7,354 bases of DNA from an uncultured Bacilli bacterium (GTDB lineage: Bacteria > Bacillota_I > Bacilli_A > RF39 > UBA660). This document shows positions 1 to 6,316 of this stretch, piece after piece. Position numbers and translations under genes: made by a program. Within the stretch, counting starts at the first letter, position 1; every line of letters starts with the position of its first letter. The stretch spans positions 1 to 7,354 of the forward strand of contig CAKOLP010000040.1 of the NCBI GenBank assembly GCA_934096025.1. Reading direction: 5' to 3'. The notes under the pieces were generated by a model. It did no database searches. It worked only from the letters and a program-made list of their open reading frames with translations, and was not told the origin of the DNA.

Positions 1-1
1 A

Positions 2-376
2 TATTATGTTGATATCTATGATATACGTGATACTTATAAATTTACAGGAAGTATTGAGCCAGAACAAACAAAAAAAGGAACAGATGCTTATTATAAAATT
101 TTGAAGTTCTTGGGTAAAAACTTAGAAGAATATTATGTCCAAGATGAATCTGGAAATATGTATGATACTGGGGTTACGAGACTTTATGCACCGAGTTTTG
201 TTACTGTAAAAGATGGTAAAGTAGAAAGTTTCCATGTAAGTACAGTTGAATCACAAAAAGATCCTTATGTTGCTCTTAGCGAAAAAGAAAAAGAAGAATT
301 AACAGATATTTTTAAAGATATGATAAAAAAACTACAAGAAACTAAAGACACTTGTACAAGTAAAGATAGTTGCTAA
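2..376 (+). CDS. Thioredoxin-fold protein, C-terminal part (5' end outside window)
   Basis: The frame is open from the first bases of the window to TAA at 374-376, giving about 124 residues with no start of its own, so the gene begins upstream. The visible part reads as the second half of a thioredoxin fold. A strand beginning YYVDIYDIR is followed by a helix, and then RLYAPSFVTVKDGKV, which matches the cis-proline loop and following beta strand of thioredoxin-like proteins (Pro in APSF). A charged, Lys/Glu-rich C-terminal helix follows. The CxxC active site, if present, would lie upstream and cannot be checked. The spacing and the 'PSFV.VKDGK' pattern resemble small thioredoxin-like proteins, including those annotated as bacteriocin-transport accessory proteins, but that name is only a family resemblance. 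The tail ends CTSKDSC, with two cysteines five residues apart, which is unusual. The gene closes with a terminator, so it is not co-transcribed with typA. Confidence 0.75.
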   Translation, partial: YYVDIYDIRDTYKFTGSIEPEQTKKGTDAYYKILKFLGKNLEEYYVQDESGNMYDTGVTRLYAPSFVTVKDGKVESFHVSTVESQKDPYVALSEKEKEELTDIFKDMIKKLQETKDTCTSKDSC

Positions 377-399
377 CATAGATTTATTCTATGTTTTTT
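375..399 (+). terminator. Intrinsic terminator of the thioredoxin-like gene
   Basis: A perfect 8-bp stem (AACATAGA at 375-382 with TCTATGTT at 388-395) encloses a 5-nt loop, and a T6 run covers 394-399. The left arm starts inside the TAA stop codon (374-376). It separates this gene from the typA promoter just downstream. Confidence 0.85.
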
Positions 400-400
400 C

Positions 401-429
401 TTGACTTTTAATTCTAATTGTATTATTAT
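401..429 (+). promoter_or_regulatory. Predicted sigma-A-type promoter of typA
   Basis: TTGACT at 401-406 is followed by a 17-bp spacer and TATTAT at 424-429. Both hexamers are close to the housekeeping consensus. Transcription would begin near 435-437, giving a leader of about 22-24 nt that contains the SD. It begins two bases after the preceding terminator's T tract. Confidence 0.75.
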
Positions 430-442
430 CTAGTGGTATTTG

Positions 443-449
443 AGAGAGG
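443..449 (+). promoter_or_regulatory. Shine-Dalgarno site deciding the typA start
   Basis: AGAGAGG at 443-449 lies 9 nt before ATG 459. An in-frame TTG at 450 directly abuts this site and would leave no spacing, so ATG 459 is the start. Confidence 0.8.
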
Positions 450-458
450 TTGAGTTTT

Positions 459-2261
459 ATGGATAAAATTATAAATATAGCTGTTGTAGCCCATGTAGAT
501 GCGGGAAAATCAACATTAGTAGATGGTTTACTACGTCAAAGCGGGGTTTTTCGTGAAAATGAAGAATTAGTTGACTGTGTTATGGATAGTGGTGATATCG
601 AAAAAGAAAGAGGTATTACTATAACAGCTAAAAACTGTGCAATTAAATATAAAGATTATAAAATCAATATAGTGGATACGCCAGGCCATGCAGATTTTTC
701 TAGTGAAATTGAAAGAGTAATAAAGACTGTTGATACAGCCATTTTGTTAGTAGATTCTAAAGAGGGGCCAATGCCACAAACAAGATTTGTTTTAAAAGAA
801 GCCCTAAAAAATAATTTAAAACCAATTTTATTTATTAATAAAATAGATAAAAAAGATCAAAGAGCTGAAGAAGTAGTGGATATGACATTTAATTTATTTA
901 TGGAATTAGGAGCTACAGATGAGCAATTAGATTTTCCGATTCTTTATGGAAGTGCTAGAAGTGGTTATGCTATTTATCATATGGGAGATGAGGGTAAAGA
1001 TTTAACACCACTATTTGAAACAATAGTAAGTACTACGAAACCTTTTGAGGGGCAAGAAAATGATGCACTACAACTTCAAATAAGTCAATTAGATTATGAT
1101 GATTATATTGGCAGATTAGGAATTGGTAGAGTTAATCGTGGTAAAATAAAAGTAGGAGAAACAGTATCTCTTGCTAAAAATGATGGTACAGTAGAGACTT
1201 TTAGAGTAACTAAATTATTTGTAAATGAGGGTATAAAAAGAGTAGAAGTGCCAGTAGCTTATTTTGGCGATATTGTTACTATAGCAGGATGTAGTACAGT
1301 ATCTATTGGGGATACAGTTTGTCAAAAAGATGTTATAGATCCACTTCCAAAAATAATTATTGAAGAACCAACGTTATCAATGAATTTTTTAGTTAATAAT
1401 TCTCCTTTTGCAGGACAAAGCGGTAAGTTTTTAACAAGTAGACATTTAAAAGAAAGATTAGAAAAAGAACTTGAAACAAATGTCGGTTTAAAAGTAGAAC
1501 CATTACCAGGTGCTGACGGCTTTAAAGTAAGTGGCCGTGGGGAACTTCATTTATCTATTTTATTGGAAAATATGCGTCGTGAGGGTTATGAACTTTCTGT
1601 ATCTAAACCTGAAGTTATCTTTAGAGAAGAAAATGGAAAAAAAGAAGAACCTTACGAAAAAGTTGTTATTAATGTTCCAACAGAATACTCAGGTACTGTC
1701 ATAAATTCTTTAAATGAAAGAAAAGGAATTATGCAAAGTGTAGCACCAGGAGAAGTGGGTTATCAAAGAATTGAATATTTAGTTCCAACAAGAGGACTTA
1801 TTGGATATCGTGGAGCTTTTATTACAGAAACTAAGGGTGAGGGCATTATGGTTAGATCTTTTGATTCTTATGGAGCTTATGCTGGAGCTATTAGTGGACG
1901 TAAAAATGGTGTATTAGTATCTATGGCAAATGGAACAACATTTGGTTACTCATTATTTAATTTAAGTAGCAGAGGAACAATGATAATTGATCCATCTACA
2001 GAAGTATATATCGGACAAATCATAGGTATTTGTAATAAAGAGGGAGACTTAGATGTTAATCCTTGTAAGAATAAAGAATTAACTAATACGCGTAGTTCTC
2101 ATGCAGATGAAGCTATAGTTTTAAATAAAGCTAAAAAATTTACTTTAGAAGAAGCTTTAGAATTTATTGAAGATGATGAATACATAGAAATAACTCCGAC
2201 GGAGATAAGACTTCGTAAAAAATATTTAGACCCAAAAGAGAGATATCGTAAAGGACGCTAA
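459..2261 (+). CDS. typA: Ribosome-associated translational GTPase TypA/BipA
   Basis: This 600-residue protein has the usual length of TypA/BipA, a ribosome-binding GTPase of the EF-G/LepA family linked to ribosome assembly and stress adaptation. The GTPase domain is complete: P-loop AHVDAGKST (11-19), switch I ERGITI (50-55), DTPGH (73-77), NKID (127-130) and a G5-like GSARSG. The EF-Tu domain-2-like barrel follows (about 200-290), then EF-G III-like and V-like domains (about 300-480), including the GRGELHLSILLENMRREGYEL segment typical of the family. The BipA-specific C-terminal domain carries PTRGLIGYRGAF and the conserved NTRSSHADEA stretch. The P-loop has Ala where enterobacterial BipA has His; this form also occurs in Clostridia-like TypA and in EF-G. 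The gene has its own promoter, SD and terminator and appears monocistronic. It is unrelated in function to the surface genes downstream. Confidence 0.97.
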   Translation: MDKIINIAVVAHVDAGKSTLVDGLLRQSGVFRENEELVDCVMDSGDIEKERGITITAKNCAIKYKDYKINIVDTPGHADFSSEIERVIKTVDTAILLVDSKEGPMPQTRFVLKEALKNNLKPILFINKIDKKDQRAEEVVDMTFNLFMELGATDEQLDFPILYGSARSGYAIYHMGDEGKDLTPLFETIVSTTKPFEGQENDALQLQISQLDYDDYIGRLGIGRVNRGKIKVGETVSLAKNDGTVETFRVTKLFVNEGIKRVEVPVAYFGDIVTIAGCSTVSIGDTVCQKDVIDPLPKIIIEEPTLSMNFLVNNSPFAGQSGKFLTSRHLKERLEKELETNVGLKVEPLPGADGFKVSGRGELHLSILLENMRREGYELSVSKPEVIFREENGKKEEPYEKVVINVPTEYSGTVINSLNERKGIMQSVAPGEVGYQRIEYLVPTRGLIGYRGAFITETKGEGIMVRSFDSYGAYAGAISGRKNGVLVSMANGTTFGYSLFNLSSRGTMIIDPSTEVYIGQIIGICNKEGDLDVNPCKNKELTNTRSSHADEAIVLNKAKKFTLEEALEFIEDDEYIEITPTEIRLRKKYLDPKERYRKGR

Positions 2262-2277
2262 TTTTGTCCTTTTTTTT
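2250..2277 (+). terminator. Intrinsic terminator of typA, overlapping the gene's end
   Basis: AAAGGAC (2250-2256) pairs perfectly with GTCCTTT (2266-2272) around a 9-nt loop, followed by T8 at 2270-2277. The left arm lies in the last codons of typA, and the stop codon (2259-2261) sits in the loop. Confidence 0.88.
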
Positions 2278-2289
2278 ATGCGTTTATTA

Positions 2290-2298
2290 TGTTAAAAT
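2290..2298 (+). promoter_or_regulatory. Possible extended -10 promoter of the TasA-like gene
   Basis: TGT TAAAAT at 2290-2298 matches an extended -10 element (TGn plus TAnnnT). At 17-bp spacing the -35 region (2270-2275) falls in the typA terminator T tract and matches poorly. Transcription would start near 2305. The SD AAGGTGAG at 2306-2313 is strong. The call rests on the -10 element and on the terminator just upstream. Confidence 0.45.
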
Positions 2299-2316
2299 AA
2301 TTAGTAAGGTGAGATA

Positions 2317-3441
2317 ATGAAAACTAGATTTAATTTTGAAAAAGCAACAGAATTTATGAAAAAAAGGAATTTTATTATTGCATTTAGTGTTTTTGTATTA
2401 ACTATTTTCTCTATTGGTTTTAGTTATGCTTCATTTTTTACAGTAAAAACTAATACTAATAATCAGACGATTGAAACTGGTACGCTTCAGGTATCTTTTG
2501 GAAATGAGTCGAGTGCTATATTAAAAAATAATATGCAACCTTTATCTTTAGATGAGGGGCTTAGTAAAGGCGATTCTACGGTTATATATATTCAAAATAC
2601 TGGAAGTCTTGACTCTGTATTTTCTCTAAATATAGGTTATGATATGGATAGTTTCAAAAAAAGAAGTGGTTACTCTGATAGTGATATGTTAACACCGATA
2701 GATTATATTATGGTAGCAGTATATGAATATAATGGAGCTGGGGCTGAAGATACACTTATAAGTGGACCTTTATCTATAAGGGAGTTGCCAATTTATTCTA
2801 TAAATGAAACTGATAGTAGATATAGTCGTTATTCTTTAATTTTTGGTAATGTTGGTAGTACTACTAGTGGAAATGCTACTAAAACATATAAGATTAAAAT
2901 GTGGTTAAGTGATAAGGCTATAGCTAAAGCAAGTTATTCTTACTTTTATGTAAATACTGAAGTAGTGGCAGAAGTTAAAGAAGCAAAAATGGCTTATAAT
3001 TTTAATGGTACTTTACGTGATGGTTCAAGTGCTTTAAGTGGGGCTGTAATTGATATTCAAAATGGTTCCTTAAAAATTACAACAGGAACTGATGGTACAT
3101 TTAATATTCCAAGTTTATATCCAGGAACTTATAATGTAAATATAACATATAATAATGAAGTTTATATGGGTAATTTAACTATAGCAGAAGGTAGTAAAAA
3201 TGCTATGTCTTCTTATAAGACTTCTTTTACAGGTACAGATATTTATAAGGTAGCATATTCAAGTGGAACTACAGTAGATAAAATCATAAAGAAAAATAAT
3301 TTAAAAGATTACAGTAGTGAAATTAAATTAACTGGTGGAAATATTTATCCATCGTACTTATTTACTGGTGGAAATGTAAATGATGTTACTATGAATATTA
3401 AATTAAATACTTCAGATAAAACAATTAGTTTTTCATTATAA
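2317..3441 (+). CDS. TasA/CalY-like SipW-type secreted protein with carboxypeptidase-regulatory-like domain
   Basis: This 374-residue exported protein starts at ATG 2317, 3 nt after the SD AAGGTGAG. A Lys/Arg-rich N-region of about 18 residues precedes a hydrophobic segment (19-36) ending IGFSYASFF. The mature part then begins with TNNQTIETGTLQVSF. This layout (hydrophobic core, G-x-x-x-A before a Phe, then 'GTLqvs') matches proteins cleaved by the SipW-type signal peptidase, such as TasA and CalY/camelysin. Residues about 40-224 are a beta-rich TasA-like domain with a STVIYIQNTGSLDSVFSL segment, typical of the strand 'v.v.NtGs.da'. Residues 225-290 (GTLRDGSSALSGAVIDI, then TDGTFNIPSLYPGTYNV) look like a carboxypeptidase-regulatory/CnaB-type beta sandwich. 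The last 80 residues are unassigned. There is no LPXTG motif or C-terminal membrane segment, so it is probably secreted or incorporated into a fibre. No sipW gene is present in the window. The fusion of the two domains is an inference from sequence patterns. Confidence 0.8.
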   Translation: MKTRFNFEKATEFMKKRNFIIAFSVFVLTIFSIGFSYASFFTVKTNTNNQTIETGTLQVSFGNESSAILKNNMQPLSLDEGLSKGDSTVIYIQNTGSLDSVFSLNIGYDMDSFKKRSGYSDSDMLTPIDYIMVAVYEYNGAGAEDTLISGPLSIRELPIYSINETDSRYSRYSLIFGNVGSTTSGNATKTYKIKMWLSDKAIAKASYSYFYVNTEVVAEVKEAKMAYNFNGTLRDGSSALSGAVIDIQNGSLKITTGTDGTFNIPSLYPGTYNVNITYNNEVYMGNLTIAEGSKNAMSSYKTSFTGTDIYKVAYSSGTTVDKIIKKNNLKDYSSEIKLTGGNIYPSYLFTGGNVNDVTMNIKLNTSDKTISFSL

Positions 3442-3462
3442 TTTTACATAATTTTGTAAAAT
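3441..3462 (+). repeat. AT-rich inverted repeat after the TasA-like gene
   Basis: ATTTTACA (3441-3448) and TGTAAAAT (3455-3462) form a perfect 8-bp inverted repeat with a 6-nt loop, starting at the last base of the stop codon. No T run follows, so it is a poor intrinsic terminator; it may instead stabilise the 3' end or be a protein-binding site. Apart from this repeat, the 152-base gap to the next gene holds only the promoter and SD listed separately. Confidence 0.5.
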
Positions 3463-3539
3463 AATTTATACCCATGTTTTAATTATCTAACAAATTTAAA
3501 TAAAAGTTATAAAAATGTAAAAAAAATAGATTTATAGTA

Positions 3540-3568
3540 TTGATTTTAAAATTAAAAAATGCTAATAT
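3540..3568 (+). promoter_or_regulatory. Predicted strong promoter with extended -10
   Basis: TTGATT (3540-3545), a 17-bp spacer and TAATAT (3563-3568) with TGC at 3560-3562 make an extended -10 promoter. Transcription would start near 3575, just before the SD at 3577-3583, giving a leader of about 19 nt. This makes the downstream gene separately transcribed. Confidence 0.65.
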
Positions 3569-3576
3569 TAAAATAG

Positions 3577-3583
3577 AGAGGAG
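3577..3583 (+). promoter_or_regulatory. Shine-Dalgarno site deciding the start at 3594
   Basis: AGAGGAG at 3577-3583 lies 10 nt before ATG 3594. The reading frame is open upstream to a TTG at 3540, but that region holds the predicted promoter and the SD itself, so the longer start is rejected. Confidence 0.85.
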
Positions 3584-3593
3584 AAAAGTAAAA

Positions 3594-4229
3594 ATGGAAA
3601 AGAAAAATACAATTCTATTAACAGTTATCGCAGTAGCAACTTTATTAGTTGCAGTAGTAGGTGCAACATTCGCATACTTCTCTGCACAAGGAGGAGACGC
3701 TGCTCAAGCTGATGTTATTGTTAAAACTGGTACATCTTCAAGTGCAAGTTTAGGTACATTTAGCGCAATTAGTATTTATGCTGACCAAACAAACTTTATT
3801 CAAGGTGGAGAAGATCAATCTGGTACTAGTACAGGAACTGTTAGTTGGACTGCACCTGGATCTACACCAACTTATAATCCAACTGCAGAAGAAAGAACTA
3901 TGTGTTATAATGTTGTATTAAATGTTACTAAAAATGATTTTGAATATACTACAACAGAAGAAACTCCAGAATTAATTTTTAGAGCTGAAAAAGATTCTGT
4001 TGCTATAATCGACGATATGGATATTACAAAGACTACAACAGATGTTCAAATTCCTACAGTAAAAGATGGAAGAGACTTTAAACATGTACTAACTGCTGAA
4101 GCTGGATTAACTCAATCAAATAATTGGAAGTTAACAGTTACTTTAAAAAATCTTGCTACAGATCAACAAAAAAATACTGGTAAGACTTTTACTGGAGCAG
4201 TTAAATTTACAAAAGTTGATTGCCAATAA
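3594..4229 (+). CDS. Small SipW-type exported protein, probable abundant surface/fibre subunit
   Basis: This 211-residue protein starts MEKKNTILLTVIAVATLLVAVVG and continues ATFAYFSAQGGD. A short basic N-region, a hydrophobic core at about 6-24 and an A-T-F-A-Y-F motif fit the SipW-cognate signal peptide; by alignment with TasA (TWAAF), cleavage is expected near Tyr28-Phe29. The mature part is rich in Thr, Ser and Val with alternating beta patterns, as in TasA-like proteins. C104 (in MCYNVV) and C210 (next to last residue) are the only cysteines and could form a disulfide. The gene has an extended promoter, a good SD and its own terminator, so it is monocistronic. It uses more C-ending codons (ATC, TTC, TAC, GAC) in its first 40 codons than its neighbours, consistent with high expression. 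The exact family is not recognised beyond the signal type; a structural matrix or filament subunit is an inference. Confidence 0.82.
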   Translation: MEKKNTILLTVIAVATLLVAVVGATFAYFSAQGGDAAQADVIVKTGTSSSASLGTFSAISIYADQTNFIQGGEDQSGTSTGTVSWTAPGSTPTYNPTAEERTMCYNVVLNVTKNDFEYTTTEETPELIFRAEKDSVAIIDDMDITKTTTDVQIPTVKDGRDFKHVLTAEAGLTQSNNWKLTVTLKNLATDQQKNTGKTFTGAVKFTKVDCQ

Positions 4230-4248
4230 TTTAATGATTAAATAAATT

Positions 4249-4273
4249 AGGACGATTTAAATGTCCTTTTTTT
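4249..4273 (+). terminator. Intrinsic terminator of the small SipW-type gene
   Basis: AGGAC (4249-4253) pairs with GTCCT (4263-4267) around a 9-nt loop, with a possible extra G-T wobble pair, followed by T7 at 4267-4273. Its core has the same layout as the typA terminator: AGGACG, 7 nt, TGTCC, then T run. Confidence 0.8.
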
Positions 4274-4293
4274 AATTTATGTTAAATGAAAGC

Positions 4294-4329
4294 AAAAAAA
4301 TATTACACTTATTGAGTTAATATTTTTTT
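4294..4329 (+). repeat. Perfect 12-bp inverted repeat inside the VWA-pilin promoter
   Basis: The arms at 4294-4305 and 4318-4329 are exact reverse complements, with 12 nt between them. With one bulged base (C4306), three more pairs can form (ACT 4307-4309 with AGT 4315-4317). The right arm lies exactly in the -35/-10 spacer and contains most of a T8 run (4323-4330). It could be an operator, a weak all-A/T second terminator, or chance in AT-rich DNA. Confidence 0.6.
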
Positions 4330-4340
4330 TATGATAGGAT
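4312..4340 (+). promoter_or_regulatory. Predicted promoter of the VWA pilin, with T8 in the spacer
   Basis: TTGAGT (4312-4317), a 17-bp spacer and TAGGAT (4335-4340) preceded by TGA (4332-4334) form an extended -10 promoter. Transcription would begin near 4347, giving a leader of only about 8 nt. TATTAT at 4340-4345 is an alternative -10 that would put the start even closer to ATG 4355. The spacer holds a T8 run. Confidence 0.55.
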
Positions 4341-4354
4341 ATTATTGTGGTAGT

Positions 4355-6310
4355 ATGAAAAAAGATGGTTTTACTTTATTTGAATTATTAAGTATTGTAG
4401 TTATTTTAGCAATATTAATATGTGTTAGTTTGGTTATTTATAGAGGAATATCTAATAATGTTTTAGAGTCGCAATATAAAAATTTGATTTTAGATGTGGT
4501 AAATAAGGCAAGTGAATATGTTGAAAAAACTGGTACTACAGAACCTGTAGATGTATCAATTGATTTTTTGATTAAAGAGGGAATTATTACTCCGGATGAT
4601 GAAAATTATCTTTATGATCCAAGAGACAGAAAAAATATTTTAAATTGTTATATTATTCATGTCTATTTAGATAAAGAGGAATATGTAGGGGTTTTAGGTA
4701 ATAAAGAAGTAAATAATGATGGAACTTGTAGGAAAAGTACCGGGGTACAAACAGATTTAGATATTCTATGTAATAATAAGAAGTGTAGTGGCAATTGGTA
4801 TAACCAGGATATTACATTGACTATTACTGGGTTAAGTAAAAATGATTTATTAAACAGTGAAATAGAGTGGACTAATTTGAATGGTATATATGAGCATCAA
4901 ACAAGTGGCCAGGAAAAAAAGCTTGTGGTAAGTCCAGAATTAGTACTAAACACAACTTATAATGTTTTGATTAAATATGATGGTAAAGAAAAAAGATTAA
5001 ATAAAGTTATTAAGATAGATAAAGAAAACCCTAAGCTTATTGAAAGTACTCTAAAAGTAGCTTATGGTGAAAAACAATATTTGCAAGTAGAAGCAACAGA
5101 TATGTCTGGCTCGGGTTATAAAGGGTTTGCGTTAAGTAGGAGTACGTGTAGTGATAAGGTTAATTATCAAAGTAGTAATTTAGAGATTAATTCATCGGGT
5201 AGATTCTTACTTTGTATAGTAGATAATGCTGGTAATGTTTATGAAAAAAGCTTACAAATAAATAAAGTAACTTTTGATTATAATGATACTTCAAATACTA
5301 AGCCTACGAAAAAAGATACATATTTTATTGAAAGTGATGCTAATTATCCTTTGCTTGTGCCTACTAGAAATGGCTATACTTTTAGTTATTGGGAAAAAGA
5401 TAATAAAAGAGTATATAGTTTTGATGGACTAAAAGATAAAGATACTGTTAAAGCTAAATGGAATTTTAATGATATAGATGTAGCAGTAGATAAAATAGAT
5501 AAAAACTCTGTTGGGGTTATGATTGAAAATAAAGTTAAAATGGTACTGGTTTTGGATAGATCCGGTAGTATGTGGGGAGGACGATTAGAAAGTTTGAAGC
5601 AAGTGGCCAAAAATTTGGTTTATAGTATGTCTTTTAAAGCAGGATCAACTATATCCTTTGTTACATTTACTGGTAGTGCTCACGTTGGACTAAGTTTAGG
5701 TAGGGACCAAGAAGAAGCATTTGAATTAATTTCTAGTATTGGAGCTGAGGGAGGAACTAATTTTATCGCAGCACTTGATGTTACTAACCGATTGATTGAT
5801 GAAGCTAGAACTAAAGATACAGGTTTTACTAAAGATAATACATATATGATATTTGTTAGTGATGGCATGGATTTAAATCAGGGAAGTGTAAGAGATTTGG
5901 CTAGTACTATAAAAGAAAAAACAAATACAGTATTTTCTATTGGCATTGGAAGTAGGGTTGATACGAGAAAGTTAATAGATATTGCTTCGCCGGGATGTTA
6001 TTTTAATTCTGATGATGGTTTATCAAGCTTACAAGAAATATTTACAAAAATCCAAGAAGAAATACGCGAAGAAGTTACGTTACGGTCTACTTCGGGTCTA
6101 ATTCATTTACCGAACTTATTTGTATCAAGTGAGTATCCGTTTGTGTTAGAAGTAAATGGCAAAGAAAATAATTATAATACACTAGCTCAAATGAATGATT
6201 TAATCACTGAAGTAAATAATGTATATTATTTGGATTTAACAAAAGTGGATGATAAATTTAAATTAAATGGAAATTTAAGTAGTATTAAAATTACTTATTA
6301 TTATAGTTGA
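4355..6310 (+). CDS. Modular type IV pilin with Ig-like, InlB-repeat and VWA (MIDAS) domains
   Basis: This 651-residue protein opens with a class III prepilin signal: leader MKKDG, then FTLFELLSIVVILAILI, with Gly5 before the cut and Glu at mature position 5. Pilin domains are usually 120-200 residues, so most of this protein is added module. After the pilin stalk (to about 125, with C98 and C125) comes a region with C139/C144 and an Ig-like segment (about 140-303, ending CIVDNAGNVYEKSLQI, with C265/C287). Next is an InlB/Listeria-Bacteroides-type repeat (about 305-369, RNGYTFSYW to VKAKW). A VWA domain (about 395-565) has the whole MIDAS set: DRSGS (D401, S403, S405), GGTN (T468) and SDG (D503). 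A beta-rich tail of about 85 residues follows. There is no LPXTG motif. In Streptococcus sanguinis, the minor pilin PilB likewise carries a VWA module on a short pilin and acts in adhesion, so a metal-dependent adhesin on a filament is the likely role. The ATG at 4331 is rejected because it lies upstream of the -10. No SD precedes 4355. Confidence 0.88.
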   Translation: MKKDGFTLFELLSIVVILAILICVSLVIYRGISNNVLESQYKNLILDVVNKASEYVEKTGTTEPVDVSIDFLIKEGIITPDDENYLYDPRDRKNILNCYIIHVYLDKEEYVGVLGNKEVNNDGTCRKSTGVQTDLDILCNNKKCSGNWYNQDITLTITGLSKNDLLNSEIEWTNLNGIYEHQTSGQEKKLVVSPELVLNTTYNVLIKYDGKEKRLNKVIKIDKENPKLIESTLKVAYGEKQYLQVEATDMSGSGYKGFALSRSTCSDKVNYQSSNLEINSSGRFLLCIVDNAGNVYEKSLQINKVTFDYNDTSNTKPTKKDTYFIESDANYPLLVPTRNGYTFSYWEKDNKRVYSFDGLKDKDTVKAKWNFNDIDVAVDKIDKNSVGVMIENKVKMVLVLDRSGSMWGGRLESLKQVAKNLVYSMSFKAGSTISFVTFTGSAHVGLSLGRDQEEAFELISSIGAEGGTNFIAALDVTNRLIDEARTKDTGFTKDNTYMIFVSDGMDLNQGSVRDLASTIKEKTNTVFSIGIGSRVDTRKLIDIASPGCYFNSDDGLSSLQEIFTKIQEEIREEVTLRSTSGLIHLPNLFVSSEYPFVLEVNGKENNYNTLAQMNDLITEVNNVYYLDLTKVDDKFKLNGNLSSIKITYYYS

Positions 6311-6316
6311 GGTCAT

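Noticed and set aside
450..458. TTG at 450 as the typA start
   Set aside because: It abuts the SD at 443-449 with no spacing, and ATG 459 has ideal spacing and matches the usual TypA N-terminus.
3441..3462. Inverted repeat as a true intrinsic terminator
   Set aside because: The stem is AT-rich and no T run follows, so it was listed only as a repeat.
3540..3593. Upstream TTG 3540 as the start of the small SipW-type gene
   Set aside because: It would add a Lys-rich stretch that includes the promoter and SD; ATG 3594 gives a normal signal peptide.
4331..4354. ATG 4331 as the VWA-pilin start
   Set aside because: It lies before the predicted -10 and would put eight extra residues ahead of a standard 5-residue prepilin leader.
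5386..5868. Antisense open frames at 5386-5610 and 5680-5868
   Set aside because: They lie opposite the VWA coding region, have no SD or promoter, and their composition is that of a reverse-complement shadow.
6280..6310. Sortase anchoring of the VWA protein
   Set aside because: The C-terminus ends in KITYYYS with no LPXTG-like motif, hydrophobic segment or basic tail; the prepilin signal explains export.
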